Source of the DNA: JAKFWF01 sp031365375
Lineage (GTDB): Bacteria > Pseudomonadota > Alphaproteobacteria > Rhizobiales > Hyphomicrobiaceae
Reading direction: 5' to 3'
DNA: 35,907 nt
Assembly (NCBI GenBank): GCA_031365375.1
Contig: JANLXZ010000473.1
Span: forward strand, 1-35,907
Shown here in pieces: positions 1-7,131 of this stretch. The first letter of the stretch is position 1, and each line of letters opens with the position of its first letter. The notes under the pieces were generated by a model that did no database searches, had not been told where the DNA came from, and saw only the letters and a program-made list of their open reading frames with translations. A program made the translations under genes and the position numbers.

Positions 1-161
1 CTCTGGAAAAACCATCGGTAAAGGCGACACAATCGCGTTCGCTGTAAACGGTCATCAGCTTGCCGCCGAAATAATTTTTCACAGTACGCTTGAGAAAATG
101 CCCGTGCTGGCACGTGCGCCCGCGTCAGTCGAGTGGAGCAAACAACGGAAGGACGGCGATT

Positions 162-182
162 GCCTTCCCTCTAAAGGAAGGC
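162..182 (-). terminator. hairpin downstream of tRNA-Thr
   Basis: Perfect 7-bp inverted repeat (GCCTTCC / GGAAGGC) with a 7-base loop, about 20 bases past the 3' end of the tRNA on its own strand. There is no following run of T, so a role as an intrinsic terminator or processing signal is only inferred from position. Confidence 0.3.
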
Positions 183-201
183 ACAACCCAATTGCAATTA
201 C

Positions 202-276
202 TGGTGCCGGCAGAGAGGATTGAACTCCCGACCTTCGGTTTACAAAACCGCTGCTCTACCGCTGAGCTATGCCGGC
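202..276 (-). tRNA. tRNA-Thr (UGU anticodon)
   Basis: Read on the minus strand this folds as a complete 75-nt tRNA. The acceptor arm is GCCGGCA paired with TGCCGGC, the D arm contains TAGCTCAGCGGTAGAGCA, and the T arm contains GGGAGTTCAATCCT. The seven-base anticodon loop is TTTGTAA, so the anticodon is TGT, reading threonine ACA codons. The discriminator base is A and the CCA end is encoded in the DNA at 202-204. A 7-bp inverted repeat lies just downstream. No sign of an integrated element was seen at its 3' end. Confidence 0.95.
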
Positions 277-320
277 AAACTTGGGCGCGGGGCCTCTATA
301 CAGCCGCGGAACCGTTCTGA

Positions 321-842
321 CTACCCCTTCGTGCCCTTTGCGATCGGCTCCTGGAATGCGAGTCCCAGATCCCACGGGAAATAAATCCAAGTGTCCTGAC
401 TGACCTCGGTGATGAAGGTGTCGATCGTCGGCACGCCTTGTGGCTTCGCATAGACGGTCGCAAAGTGTGCGTTCGGCAGCATGGCGCGCACGACTTTGGC
501 CGTCTTGCCGGTGTCGGTCAAATCGTCGATCACAAGTACGCCACGGCCCCGGCCATCGCCAATCGCCTTGATCGACGGCGAAACATCCTTGAGGACCTGG
601 AGCTGACCTTGGCTGTCGTAGTCGTGATAGCTCGCGACACAGACAGTTTCGATCAACCGGAGATTAAGTTCGCGAGAGACGATTGCGGCCGGCACGAGAC
701 CGCCGCGCGTGATGCACACGATTGCCTCGAATGGTGCGCCATCGGGACCTTTGTCCGCCAAGCGCCAAGCAAGTGCGCGTGCATCTCGATGAAACTGATC
801 CCACGAGACTGGAAACGCTTTGGGAGACGGTGAAGCGGCCAT
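321..842 (-). CDS. gpt: xanthine(-guanine) phosphoribosyltransferase
   Basis: This 173-residue protein is a purine salvage enzyme of the type I phosphoribosyltransferase family. It transfers phosphoribosyl from PRPP to xanthine or guanine, giving XMP or GMP. The PRPP-binding signature VLVIDDLTDTGKT is intact near residue 105-115, and the conserved ITRGGLVPA segment that contacts pyrophosphate is near residue 45. Length matches E. coli Gpt (about 150 residues) with a short N-terminal extension typical of alphaproteobacterial versions. The start is an ATG at 842. It is transcribed in the same direction as the MATE gene upstream, 74 bases away, and as the tRNA downstream. XGPRT is favoured over hypoxanthine PRT from overall resemblance; substrate preference is inferred. 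Confidence 0.93.
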   Translation of the reverse strand: MAASPSPKAFPVSWDQFHRDARALAWRLADKGPDGAPFEAIVCITRGGLVPAAIVSRELNLRLIETVCVASYHDYDSQGQLQVLKDVSPSIKAIGDGRGRGVLVIDDLTDTGKTAKVVRAMLPNAHFATVYAKPQGVPTIDTFITEVSQDTWIYFPWDLGLAFQEPIAKGTKG

Positions 843-889
843 GAAAATTGATCCTGTCGAGGGAAAGCCCGCGAGCCTTTACCCTTGCG

Positions 890-909
890 GGGGCTGCAAC
901 GCCAGCCCC
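890..909 (-). terminator. GC-rich hairpin after the MATE gene
   Basis: Perfect 7-bp stem (GGGGCTG / CAGCCCC) with a 6-base loop, 8 bases past the MATE stop codon and before the gpt start. No T-tract follows, so it could be a weak terminator or mRNA-stabilising hairpin between two co-directional genes. Confidence 0.35.
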
Positions 910-916
910 GACAGCC

Positions 917-2338
917 TCAACGGGCGGGTTTCTCGCGAACCTCTTCCGGCAAATAGGCCCGGCTGGTGAGCCAACGGAAGCGCCCGACCAAGAGTACCGC
1001 GTAGATCGTCAAACCGGCGGACAAACCGACCCAAACGCCGATTGCTCCAAGCTCGCTGTGAAGTCCGAGACCATACGCGCACACAAACCCGACACACCAA
1101 AAACTGAAGCCAGCAAATAGAAGAGGGATCCGCGTATCGTTGAGGCCGCGAAGTGCACCGGCCGCCACTGTTTGCAAACCATCGGCAATAAAAAACGAAG
1201 CGCCAACGAGGAGTAGCGTCGAGGCCAGTTCAACCGTCGATTGTGCAGCGAGCGCACTCGCGCCGAGAAACCAGTGCGGGATCTCCATTCGCAACGCGAT
1301 GATTACGACGACCATTGCCGCCATGAATAGCGCGCCTAATGCCAAGGCAGCGTAACCTGCCCGCCGGGTTGCCGGCGCGTCCCGGCGGCCCACCGCATGC
1401 CCGACCCTGACAGTCGCTGCCATGGAAATACCGAACGGCACCATGAACAGGATTGACGCCACTTGCAGCGCAATTTGGTGGGCTGCAAGTTCGGTCGCGC
1501 CCAACCGCCCCATCACCAAGGCGGCGGCGGCAAACAATCCAAACTCCAGCATGAATGCGCCCGACATCGGCAATCCGATCGTCAACAACTGTCGCATCAG
1601 CGACCAGTCCGGGCGCCAGAAGCGACCGAGCACCTTGTATTTTTTGAACGGTGCTTGGGCGTACGCCACACCAATTGCGGCGAGGCACATCGCGACGTTG
1701 ACAATACTCGTTGCAACGCCTGCGCCTAAAACATCGAGGCGCGGTAACCCAAGCGTACCGAAGATGAAACCGTAGGCGAGTATCGCATTGAGCGGAATTG
1801 CAACGAGTGTGATCCAGAGCGCCGGTCCCGGCCTATTGACCGCCGCCATGAACCCGCGCAACGCCATGAAAATCCACGTCGGGATCAAACACCACGACAA
1901 ACCCTGCAGATATCGTCCGGCAAGAATTGCCGCATCAGGCGCCTGCCCGAGCGCTATCAACGCTTGCGTACTCCACTGCTGCGCAATCGAAAACGGCACT
2001 CCCAACCCAATTGCGACCCATATTCCAATTCTCACCGCGCGCCGCATTACACGAGGTTTGCGGGCACCGTAGGCTTGCGCTGCGAGCGGTGCCACCGCGG
2101 ATACGAGACCCAGGCCGATCACGAACGCCGCGAAGTACACGGTATGTGCGAGCGAGGCGGCCGCCACGACCGTAGAGCCGAGCCGCCCAAGCATGGCAAG
2201 ATCGGTCGTCATCATGGCGATTTGCCCGAGCTGGGTTAAAGCCATTGGCCAAGCTAGCCGCAACGTATCTGCGAACTCGCGCCGCCAGGGAGTACCGCTC
2301 GAAATTGAAGTGGTGACCTGATCGACCAACTTGTCCAT
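917..2338 (-). CDS. MATE family multidrug efflux transporter (NorM-like)
   Basis: A 473-residue integral membrane protein with about twelve hydrophobic segments in two related halves, the layout of the MATE (multidrug and toxic compound extrusion) family. The N-terminal part has family-typical stretches such as LAWPMALTQLGQIAMMTTDLA and, in the first half, ALRGFMAAVNRP; the second half has GALRGLNDTRIPLLF, the repeated loop motif. These carriers export cationic drugs and metabolites in exchange for Na+ or H+. The length is normal (440-480). The ATG at 2338 places the first hydrophobic segment about 25 residues in, as usual. It lies upstream of gpt on the same strand. Substrate cannot be told from sequence. 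Confidence 0.93.
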   Translation of the reverse strand: MDKLVDQVTTSISSGTPWRREFADTLRLAWPMALTQLGQIAMMTTDLAMLGRLGSTVVAAASLAHTVYFAAFVIGLGLVSAVAPLAAQAYGARKPRVMRRAVRIGIWVAIGLGVPFSIAQQWSTQALIALGQAPDAAILAGRYLQGLSWCLIPTWIFMALRGFMAAVNRPGPALWITLVAIPLNAILAYGFIFGTLGLPRLDVLGAGVATSIVNVAMCLAAIGVAYAQAPFKKYKVLGRFWRPDWSLMRQLLTIGLPMSGAFMLEFGLFAAAALVMGRLGATELAAHQIALQVASILFMVPFGISMAATVRVGHAVGRRDAPATRRAGYAALALGALFMAAMVVVIIALRMEIPHWFLGASALAAQSTVELASTLLLVGASFFIADGLQTVAAGALRGLNDTRIPLLFAGFSFWCVGFVCAYGLGLHSELGAIGVWVGLSAGLTIYAVLLVGRFRWLTSRAYLPEEVREKPAR

Positions 2339-2456
2339 TCCGATGCCCTAGCACACACGATCACGAATTCTCTCACGGCGACAGCGTCTGGAGCCATTTG
2401 ATAGCCGACCGGCAAACCACATGCTAAGGCGATGCCCAGATTGCAAGGATATCGTG

Positions 2457-3080
2457 ATGCTGAAAATCTACGGCCGCGCTGATTCCAGTAACGTTCGCAA
2501 AGTGACGTGGATCGCCGATGAAATCGGCATTGCCTACGAGCGCGAAGACTGGGGCCGCGGTTACCGGTCGACAGAGGAGCCTGAGTTCAAGCGCGTGAGC
2601 GCATTCGGTGTCGTACCGGTGGTCGACGACGACGGCTTTGTCCTGCGTGAGAGCAATACGATCGTGCGGTATTTGTGCTCGAAGCACGGCCGCAGCGATC
2701 TTTACCCGGCGGAGTTGCAGGCGCGAGCCTTGGTCGAGAGCTGGATGGATTGGGCCTCCGTTGATCTATACCTCGGTGTGCGGCCGGTGTTTCTCGGCCT
2801 GACCATCAAGATGCCGGCGTTTCAGGACCCGAAGATCATCGAAATGGGAGCAGCCGACTGGACCCGGCAAATGAAACGTCTCGATGCCGAATTGGCGGCC
2901 CGTGGACCTTATCTGGCCGGTCCCAATTTCACCGCCGCCGACGTCGGCGCCGGGATCGTCGTCAACCGCTGGTATCACATCGATTTTGCCAAACCGGAAT
3001 TGCCCGCGGTGGCGGCCTATTACGAGCGGTTGTCGGCACGCGGGCCTTATCGCACCAACGTGCGCAACGGCACCCCGTGA
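2457..3080 (+). CDS. glutathione S-transferase family protein
   Basis: This 207-residue protein has a thioredoxin-like N-terminal domain (residues 1-80) and an all-helical C-terminal domain, the cytosolic GST fold. Visible glutathione-site features are S10/S11 near the N terminus, the cis-proline loop VVPVVDD (P54), and the glutamate-serine pair E65-S66 in RESNTIVRYL. These enzymes conjugate glutathione to electrophiles or reduce peroxides. An upstream in-frame ATG at 2421 exists, but the ATG at 2457 gives the canonical start MLKIYG and is preceded by AAGGAT 8 bases upstream, so it is preferred. The gene is divergent from the MATE exporter. The natural substrate is unknown. Confidence 0.9.
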   Translation: MLKIYGRADSSNVRKVTWIADEIGIAYEREDWGRGYRSTEEPEFKRVSAFGVVPVVDDDGFVLRESNTIVRYLCSKHGRSDLYPAELQARALVESWMDWASVDLYLGVRPVFLGLTIKMPAFQDPKIIEMGAADWTRQMKRLDAELAARGPYLAGPNFTAADVGAGIVVNRWYHIDFAKPELPAVAAYYERLSARGPYRTNVRNGTP

Positions 3081-3121
3081 GAGGCCTCATTGTCGCCGCT
3101 TTGCGGGGCGAATCGGACACG

Positions 3122-3712
3122 ATGAGCAATTCGAAAAACCGTGACACTCCCGGCTTGAGCAAGCTCAGTTCGGTCTCGCTTGCCGGAACACTACTGATGG
3201 CGATCGGCGCGGCGCCGGCGCATGCACAAGAAGCGTGCGTTGCCTGCGAAGCGCCAGCGGCCGTTTATCGATGCACAGTGGAAAAGTCCGACAAACTTGC
3301 GCGCTTTGGCGGGACCGGGGACAAAGCACTGCAGCACGTTTGCGCCAAGGAAATGGCCCGGCAGGGAAATCACGAAAAATGCAGCGTGCGTCGCGATTCG
3401 CGCGGTGCCCAGTGCGATGGCGTGCAACGAATGATCACAATCGCGAGCTTGCTGGAGTCAGATCAGGCATCTCCGGCGCCGGAGGCGCCGTCTGCATCCT
3501 CCGCATCACCAATGCCTGCGGCGAGCGTCTCGACCAAGGTCGAACCATCGAAACCCGCTACAGGCGGTACTCAGCCACCTCGCACCGTGCAGGAACTGGC
3601 AGAGCGCACCGGCGAGACGTCGAAGCAGCAACTGAAAGATACCGGCGAGTCACTCGGCGATACGGCGCAACGCACGTGGACGTGTCTTTCGACGCTGTTC
3701 CAGAAATGCTGA
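3122..3712 (+). CDS. secreted cysteine-containing protein of unknown function
   Basis: A 196-residue protein with a Sec-type signal peptide: polar N-terminus, hydrophobic core LAGTLLMAIGAAP and a likely cleavage site after AHA (about residue 39-40). The mature N-terminal half has six to seven cysteines (CVAC, YRC, HVC, EKC, QCDG), suggesting disulfides in the periplasm. It is followed by a proline/alanine/serine-rich linker and a C-terminal stretch with ELAERTGE and a final TWTCLSTLFQKC. I recognise the style as a conserved hypothetical of alphaproteobacteria but know no function. The ATG at 3122 is preferred to an earlier GTG at 3077 because it fits the signal peptide; the GTG would overlap the GST stop. 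Confidence 0.75.
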   Translation: MSNSKNRDTPGLSKLSSVSLAGTLLMAIGAAPAHAQEACVACEAPAAVYRCTVEKSDKLARFGGTGDKALQHVCAKEMARQGNHEKCSVRRDSRGAQCDGVQRMITIASLLESDQASPAPEAPSASSASPMPAASVSTKVEPSKPATGGTQPPRTVQELAERTGETSKQQLKDTGESLGDTAQRTWTCLSTLFQKC

Positions 3713-3733
3713 TCGGCTCGAATTATCGATCAG
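3709..3733. terminator. hairpin between convergent genes
   Basis: Perfect 7-bp inverted repeat CTGATCG / CGATCAG with an 11-base loop. It spans the last codons or stops of two convergent genes (ends at 3712 and 3730). No T-run follows on either strand, so intrinsic termination is uncertain. Confidence 0.3.
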
Positions 3734-3999
3734 TGCTTGGTCATCCATTCGCGTGCCAGTTTTTGCGCACGAGCAACTTCGGCGCGGCTCATTTCGGCTG
3801 ACAACTCGGTGCGATAACGCTTGGCATCGTCGTTGCCGCGCAACGCCGCCAGATTGAACCATTTGTGAGCGGCAACGAAGTCGACCGCAACCTCGCGGCC
3901 CGCGCAATACATCAGGCCCAGCTCGAACAGAGCGTCGGGTGCTCCACCTTCGGCCGCACATTCAACCATATCAAATGACGTGAACTCAAATCTTGCCAT
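3730..3999 (-). CDS. short SEL1-repeat-like protein
   Basis: An 89-residue soluble protein with one recognisable SEL1/TPR-like repeat: GAPDALFELGLMYCAGREV followed by DFVAAHKWFNLAALRGNDDAKRY, matching the SEL1 pattern of A-x-x-x-L-G-x-x-Y then A-x-x-W-x-x-x-A-A. Such single-repeat proteins are common in Hyphomicrobiales and probably mediate protein contacts; no specific role is known to me. The start is the ATG at 3999, preceded by TTGGAG 8 bases upstream, giving MARFEFTSFDM; a TTG five codons earlier is less likely. It has no signal peptide. Confidence 0.8.
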   Translation of the reverse strand: MARFEFTSFDMVECAAEGGAPDALFELGLMYCAGREVAVDFVAAHKWFNLAALRGNDDAKRYRTELSAEMSRAEVARAQKLAREWMTKH

Positions 4000-4154
4000 G
4001 TCGGCGTACTCCAAACGCTTCTACCTATGCCTCCGGAACGCTCGACGTCTTGTACCGTCCGTGCCACCCCGCTGCACACGTTTACGATGTCAGGCTAGTG
4101 ATGAGGAGACGTAAACGGCGAGATATTTTTTCATCAAATTCAACGCTGTGTAGG

Positions 4155-4168
4155 TAACTGATCAGTTA
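4155..4168. promoter_or_regulatory. 14-bp palindrome, operator-like
   Basis: TAACTGATCAGTTA is a perfect dyad, and the flanks AGGT (4152-4155) and ACCT (4171-4174) form a further, slightly offset inverted pair. Length and symmetry fit a binding site for a dimeric repressor, for example of the TetR type. No regulator gene is adjacent, so the cognate protein would be encoded elsewhere. The regulatory role is inference from symmetry and location alone. Confidence 0.4.
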
Positions 4169-4283
4169 TCACCTGACCATTCGCGAAGCATTTGTCTCGA
4201 TACAGAGCGACGACTACGCGTTCAGCAACGCTTCCATTAGCGATTCGCTAACCGTGAATGCCGATTGTGATTTGGGGAGGTCG

Positions 4284-4415
4284 ATGTGGCCGGTTGGCGG
4301 CCGTGCTTTCGAAGCAAGAACAAAATCAGCTTCGTCAACAATTCTTTTACCTCGTTATTACGATCATACAGGGGTATCTTACAGCTTAGGTTCAGGTCGA
4401 TTGGGGCATCTTTGA
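4284..4415 (+). CDS. possible small ORF (43 codons)
   Basis: An ATG at 4284 follows a strong purine-rich GGGGAGG (4274-4280), but at only 3 bases spacing, which is shorter than normal. The frame runs 43 codons to a TGA at 4413-4415. The product starts MWPVGGRAFEARTK, has no recognisable domain or membrane segment, and is rich in Ser, Gly and Tyr towards the end. It could equally be chance in a leader region upstream of the lipoprotein gene. Confidence 0.15.
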   Translation: MWPVGGRAFEARTKSASSTILLPRYYDHTGVSYSLGSGRLGHL

Positions 4416-4463
4416 ATCTGCAATTTGTCGAAGAGCAGATTAGGCTTGCTTAAGGGGGATCTC

Positions 4464-4736
4464 GTGACACTTCGAATCGTACTGTTGGTGGGTGCGGCAG
4501 CGACTGTGGCCGGTTGCGCCAACGAGCGAGCTGGCGGCCATTTTGCGCAGGCAGCAATGCACGTGGGAGCAGCACATGCGGCGAGCCGCGTTCAGTCAAC
4601 TTCGCCAGCCGACCAGGACGCAGATCTGCGCCGCGCGGCAAAGCAAACCGTATCGTCGAAGATGCTGTCGGCCATTGCGCTCGAACGCGTAACGGGCCGG
4701 AAACCCGACCCGTCACGTTTCGCCGAATTGCGCTGA
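4464..4736 (+). CDS. small lipoprotein, unknown function
   Basis: A predicted 90-residue lipoprotein. The GTG at 4464 is preceded by AAGGGGGA at good spacing and gives a short signal VTLRIVLLVGAAATVAGC, ending in a lipobox V-A-G-C with the modified cysteine at residue 18. A TTG 13 codons upstream would put a charged tail before the signal and lacks a ribosome site, so it is rejected. The mature part starts ANERAGGHF and is hydrophilic, with an ARG/ALA-rich C-terminus. Likely anchored to the inner or outer membrane on the periplasmic side. No function is known. A strong hairpin terminator follows directly. Confidence 0.7.
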   Translation: MTLRIVLLVGAAATVAGCANERAGGHFAQAAMHVGAAHAASRVQSTSPADQDADLRRAAKQTVSSKMLSAIALERVTGRKPDPSRFAELR

Positions 4737-4759
4737 GGCTCGAGCTTATCGAGCCTTTT
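4737..4759 (+). terminator. Rho-independent terminator between convergent genes
   Basis: Perfect 7-bp stem GGCTCGA / TCGAGCC with a 5-base loop GCTTA, followed directly by TTTT on the plus strand. It begins on the base after the lipoprotein stop codon and overlaps the stop of the opposite-strand GST gene (4746), so it probably serves mainly the lipoprotein transcript. Confidence 0.75.
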
Positions 4760-5447
4760 GGCCGAATAGTACGGCTTGCGCTTCCTTATCGGTCGCAAGG
4801 TTGGTATTTGCCCGCAACTCCTCTGCGACCTTCACGCCGATCGCCACAGCCGGCCGAGCTTGAACGCGCTTGAACCAAGCGTCGAGGTGCGGAAACTCCG
4901 TAAGCTCCTGGCCCTGGTTTTTATAAGGGCGCACCCACGGGTAGATTGCCATATCCGCGATCGAGTACTCGCCCGCGAAATACGGAAGATCCGCCAATCG
5001 CTTATTCATCACGCCATAAAGCCGATTGACCTCATTAGTGTAGCGGTTGACGCCGTACTCGATTTTTTCCGGCGCGTAATTACGGAAATGATGGGCTTGC
5101 CCGGCCATCGGACCTAAACCACCCATCTGCCAGAACAGCCACTCGTCGACGGCCACGCGCTTGCGCTCGTCGACGGGATAATACTTGCCGGTCTTGCGGC
5201 CGAGATACTGCAGAATTGCGCCGCTCTCGAATACCGAGATTGGTTCGCCACCAGGACCATCGGGATCGATGATCGCCGGCATACGATTGTTGGGCGCAAT
5301 CTTGAGAAACGAGGGCGCGAATTGTTCGCCCTTGTTGATGTTGATCGGCTTGATCTCATAGGGGAGACCACACTCCTCGAGCATGATCGTGATCTTAAAA
5401 CCGTTTGGCGTTGGCCAGTAGTAGAGTTCGATCGGCTTCTGGGTCAT
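4746..5447 (-). CDS. glutathione S-transferase / disulfide-bond oxidoreductase (YfcG/YghU-like)
   Basis: A 233-residue GST-fold protein of the Nu/Ure2p-related group. The N-terminal domain begins IELYYWPTPNGFKI, with the T13-x-N15 pair that in YfcG and YghU contacts glutathione in place of a catalytic Ser/Cys. It has the cis-Pro loop NRMPAIID (P57) and the E74-S75 pair in VFESGAILQYLG. The C-terminal domain carries WLFWQMGGLGPMAGQ and the helix-capping SIADMAIYPW motif. Known relatives bind two glutathiones or GSSG and reduce disulfides and hydroperoxides. The ATG at 5447 is preceded by AGGGAG. The quinone oxidoreductase gene lies 25 bases upstream on the same strand, so the two likely form a redox detoxification operon. 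Confidence 0.92.
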   Translation of the reverse strand: MTQKPIELYYWPTPNGFKITIMLEECGLPYEIKPININKGEQFAPSFLKIAPNNRMPAIIDPDGPGGEPISVFESGAILQYLGRKTGKYYPVDERKRVAVDEWLFWQMGGLGPMAGQAHHFRNYAPEKIEYGVNRYTNEVNRLYGVMNKRLADLPYFAGEYSIADMAIYPWVRPYKNQGQELTEFPHLDAWFKRVQARPAVAIGVKVAEELRANTNLATDKEAQAVLFGQKAR

Positions 5448-5472
5448 GTGTGGTCTCCCTAGCGGGTTCAGT

Positions 5473-6447
5473 TCATGGCAGCAGAACGATCGAACCGGTC
5501 GTCTTTCGGGCTTCGAGATCGCGATGGGCCTGGGCTGCGTCCTTCAGCGGATAGGTGTGATTGACGGCGATCTTTACGATGCCCTTCTTGACAACATCGA
5601 ACAGCTCGTTGGCGGTCTCGACGAGATCGGCGCGCGTGGCGACGTAGTTCATCAGAGATGGGCGCGTGACGTAAAGCGAGCCCTTGGCACCAAGAACGCC
5701 TGGGTCGATTCCCGCAATCGAGCCCGACGCATTGCCGAACGTCACGAACAGGCCTAGTGGCTTGATGCAATCCAGCGACATCGGATAGGTGTCCTTGCCG
5801 ACGCTGTCGTAGACGACATCGCACAACTTGCCGCCCGTAAGTTCCTTCACGCGCTCAACAAAATTCTCCGTCTTGTAGTTGATGGTGTGCGTCGCGCCGG
5901 CAGCCTTTGCGAGCTTGCATTTTTCGTCTGAACCGGCGGTCGCGATGATCGTCGCGCCGAGGTGTTTCGCCCACTGGCAGGCAATCAAGCCGACGCCACC
6001 TGCAGCAGCGTGCCAGAGCAACGTCGTGTCCGCCCCAACCTTGTAGGTCTTGCGGATCAGATAGCGCACGGTCATGCCCTGGAGCATCATCGCCGCCGCG
6101 GTCTTGTAATCGATGCCCTCGGGCAGCTTCAATGCGCGATCTGCTGGCATGACGCGCTCGGTGGAATAGGAGCCGATCGGTTGTGCGTAAGCGATGCGGT
6201 CACCAACCTTGAACTCGGTCACGCCAGCGCCGACAGCCGTCACTTCGCCCGCACCTTCCATACCGAGCGCGAAAGGCATCGCTGGCTGCTTGTAGAGCCC
6301 GGTCCGCTGATAGGTGTCGATGTAGTTCACACCGACAGCGTGGTGTTTGACTTTGATCTGGCCCTGACCTGGAGCGCCGACTTCGACCTCCTCCCATTTC
6401 ATCGCTTCGGGACCGCCGTACTCGTGAACGCGAATTGCATGGGCCAT
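5473..6447 (-). CDS. NADPH:quinone oxidoreductase (zeta-crystallin-like)
   Basis: A 324-residue zinc-independent medium-chain dehydrogenase of the quinone oxidoreductase family, close in length to E. coli QorA (327). It has a GroES-like N-terminal domain (YIDTYQRTGLYKQPAMPFALGMEGAGEV) and a Rossmann domain with nucleotide motif AAAGGVGLIACQWAKHLGA near residues 150-168. The catalytic and structural zinc cysteines of alcohol dehydrogenases are absent. It reduces quinones with NADPH, usually by one electron, and acts in the cytosol. The ATG at 6447 follows GAGAGGAC. The gene sits upstream of the YfcG-like GST in the same orientation. Confidence 0.95.
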   Translation of the reverse strand: MAHAIRVHEYGGPEAMKWEEVEVGAPGQGQIKVKHHAVGVNYIDTYQRTGLYKQPAMPFALGMEGAGEVTAVGAGVTEFKVGDRIAYAQPIGSYSTERVMPADRALKLPEGIDYKTAAAMMLQGMTVRYLIRKTYKVGADTTLLWHAAAGGVGLIACQWAKHLGATIIATAGSDEKCKLAKAAGATHTINYKTENFVERVKELTGGKLCDVVYDSVGKDTYPMSLDCIKPLGLFVTFGNASGSIAGIDPGVLGAKGSLYVTRPSLMNYVATRADLVETANELFDVVKKGIVKIAVNHTYPLKDAAQAHRDLEARKTTGSIVLLP

Positions 6448-6643
6448 CGGGATCGTCCTCTCGGATAACGCACTCTATGGGTGCTGATTGGTTGTATAAG
6501 CCTGCGAAGTTGATTGGTCGCCAGGGGAGAATCTGGTTAGTCGAGCGATAGAGAAGATAGGTCTGGATTGGCGCAAAGGCGCCATACCACCGCCACCTCT
6601 TCGATTTAGGCCGTTGTTCGGTAGTTCACAAGAGGCGAACTTT

Positions 6644-7090
6644 ATGTCGGGGATTTTCAATCGGCGGCGCGCGGGCATCTTCGGGTCACTCGCGATCGGT
6701 CTGACAATGGCGGCGTGCGCGGGTAACGAAGTGGTTGCACCTGCGCAGCAAGCCGGTCTCGGTTGCGTCGACGACAGCGCCCACTGTGTTTCGGAACGAG
6801 GAAACTCCCTCAAAGGTTTGATGGCTGACAAATCGAAAGGCTGGATCCGGCAGCCGGCGACACCGGCCGCGTACGCGTCTGGCGTTCGCATTTGGGCGTT
6901 CAAGCAGAAGAAACGTGAATTGTCGTGTGACGAACTGGCTTATGCACGACGGGAAGCCGATGGTGCCGCCCCTGCCTTACGGGGATCGAACGGCGGGCTC
7001 ACTCCGGCTCAGATTTCGCGAGGCATCATGCTGGCTCAGGACGTTTCCAAAGAACTCGGCAACGAGTTTGGGCGCCGCTGTCGAGCATGA
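6644..7090 (+). CDS. small lipoprotein, unknown function
   Basis: A 148-residue protein with a short basic N-terminus (NRRRAG), a hydrophobic stretch IFGSLAIGLTM and a lipobox-like M-A-A-C, so a lipoprotein with the modified cysteine near residue 25. The mature part has cysteines in GCVDDSAHC, SCDEL and RRCRA, and an ISRGIMLAQDVSKELGNEFGRRC tail. The ATG at 6644 is preceded by AGAGGCG; an earlier start at 6614 lacks a ribosome site. It resembles conserved hypothetical lipoproteins of alphaproteobacteria, without known role. It is divergent from the quinone reductase and 41 bases upstream of the TPR–methyltransferase. Confidence 0.72.
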   Translation: MSGIFNRRRAGIFGSLAIGLTMAACAGNEVVAPAQQAGLGCVDDSAHCVSERGNSLKGLMADKSKGWIRQPATPAAYASGVRIWAFKQKKRELSCDELAYARREADGAAPALRGSNGGLTPAQISRGIMLAQDVSKELGNEFGRRCRA

Positions 7091-7131
7091 CCCCTGGTTG
7101 CCTTTCCCGTGTAAGGTTATAGAGCGCGGCC

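Larger units (their letters stand above)
4000..4463. other. 464-base intergenic spacer with palindromes
   Basis: This is the longest gene-poor stretch in the window, between the divergently oriented SEL1-like gene and a small lipoprotein gene, so it should carry both promoters. It contains an 8-bp inverted repeat CGTTTACG / CGTAAACG at 4079-4086 and 4110-4117, a perfect 14-bp palindrome at 4155-4168, and a possible 43-codon reading frame at 4284-4415. It is more AT-rich than the flanks around 4120-4160 and 4320-4390. I could not pick a convincing sigma-70 promoter by eye. Confidence 0.6.

Noticed and set aside
1..124. Minus-strand open frame running off the left edge (codons from about 82 to 2, reading VKNYFGGKLMTVYSERDC)
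   Set aside because: Only 27-40 codons are visible, with no clear start or ribosome site. It may be the beginning of a real gene outside the window, but nothing supports a call.
90..320. 76-codon plus-strand ORF across the tRNA
   Set aside because: It runs through the antisense of tRNA-Thr and has no homologue-like features; a shadow of the RNA gene.
6569..6584. TGGCGC-AAAG-GCGCCA hairpin upstream of the lipoprotein at 6644
   Set aside because: A 6-bp stem with no T-run and no position suited to a terminator; may be chance in a GC-rich leader.
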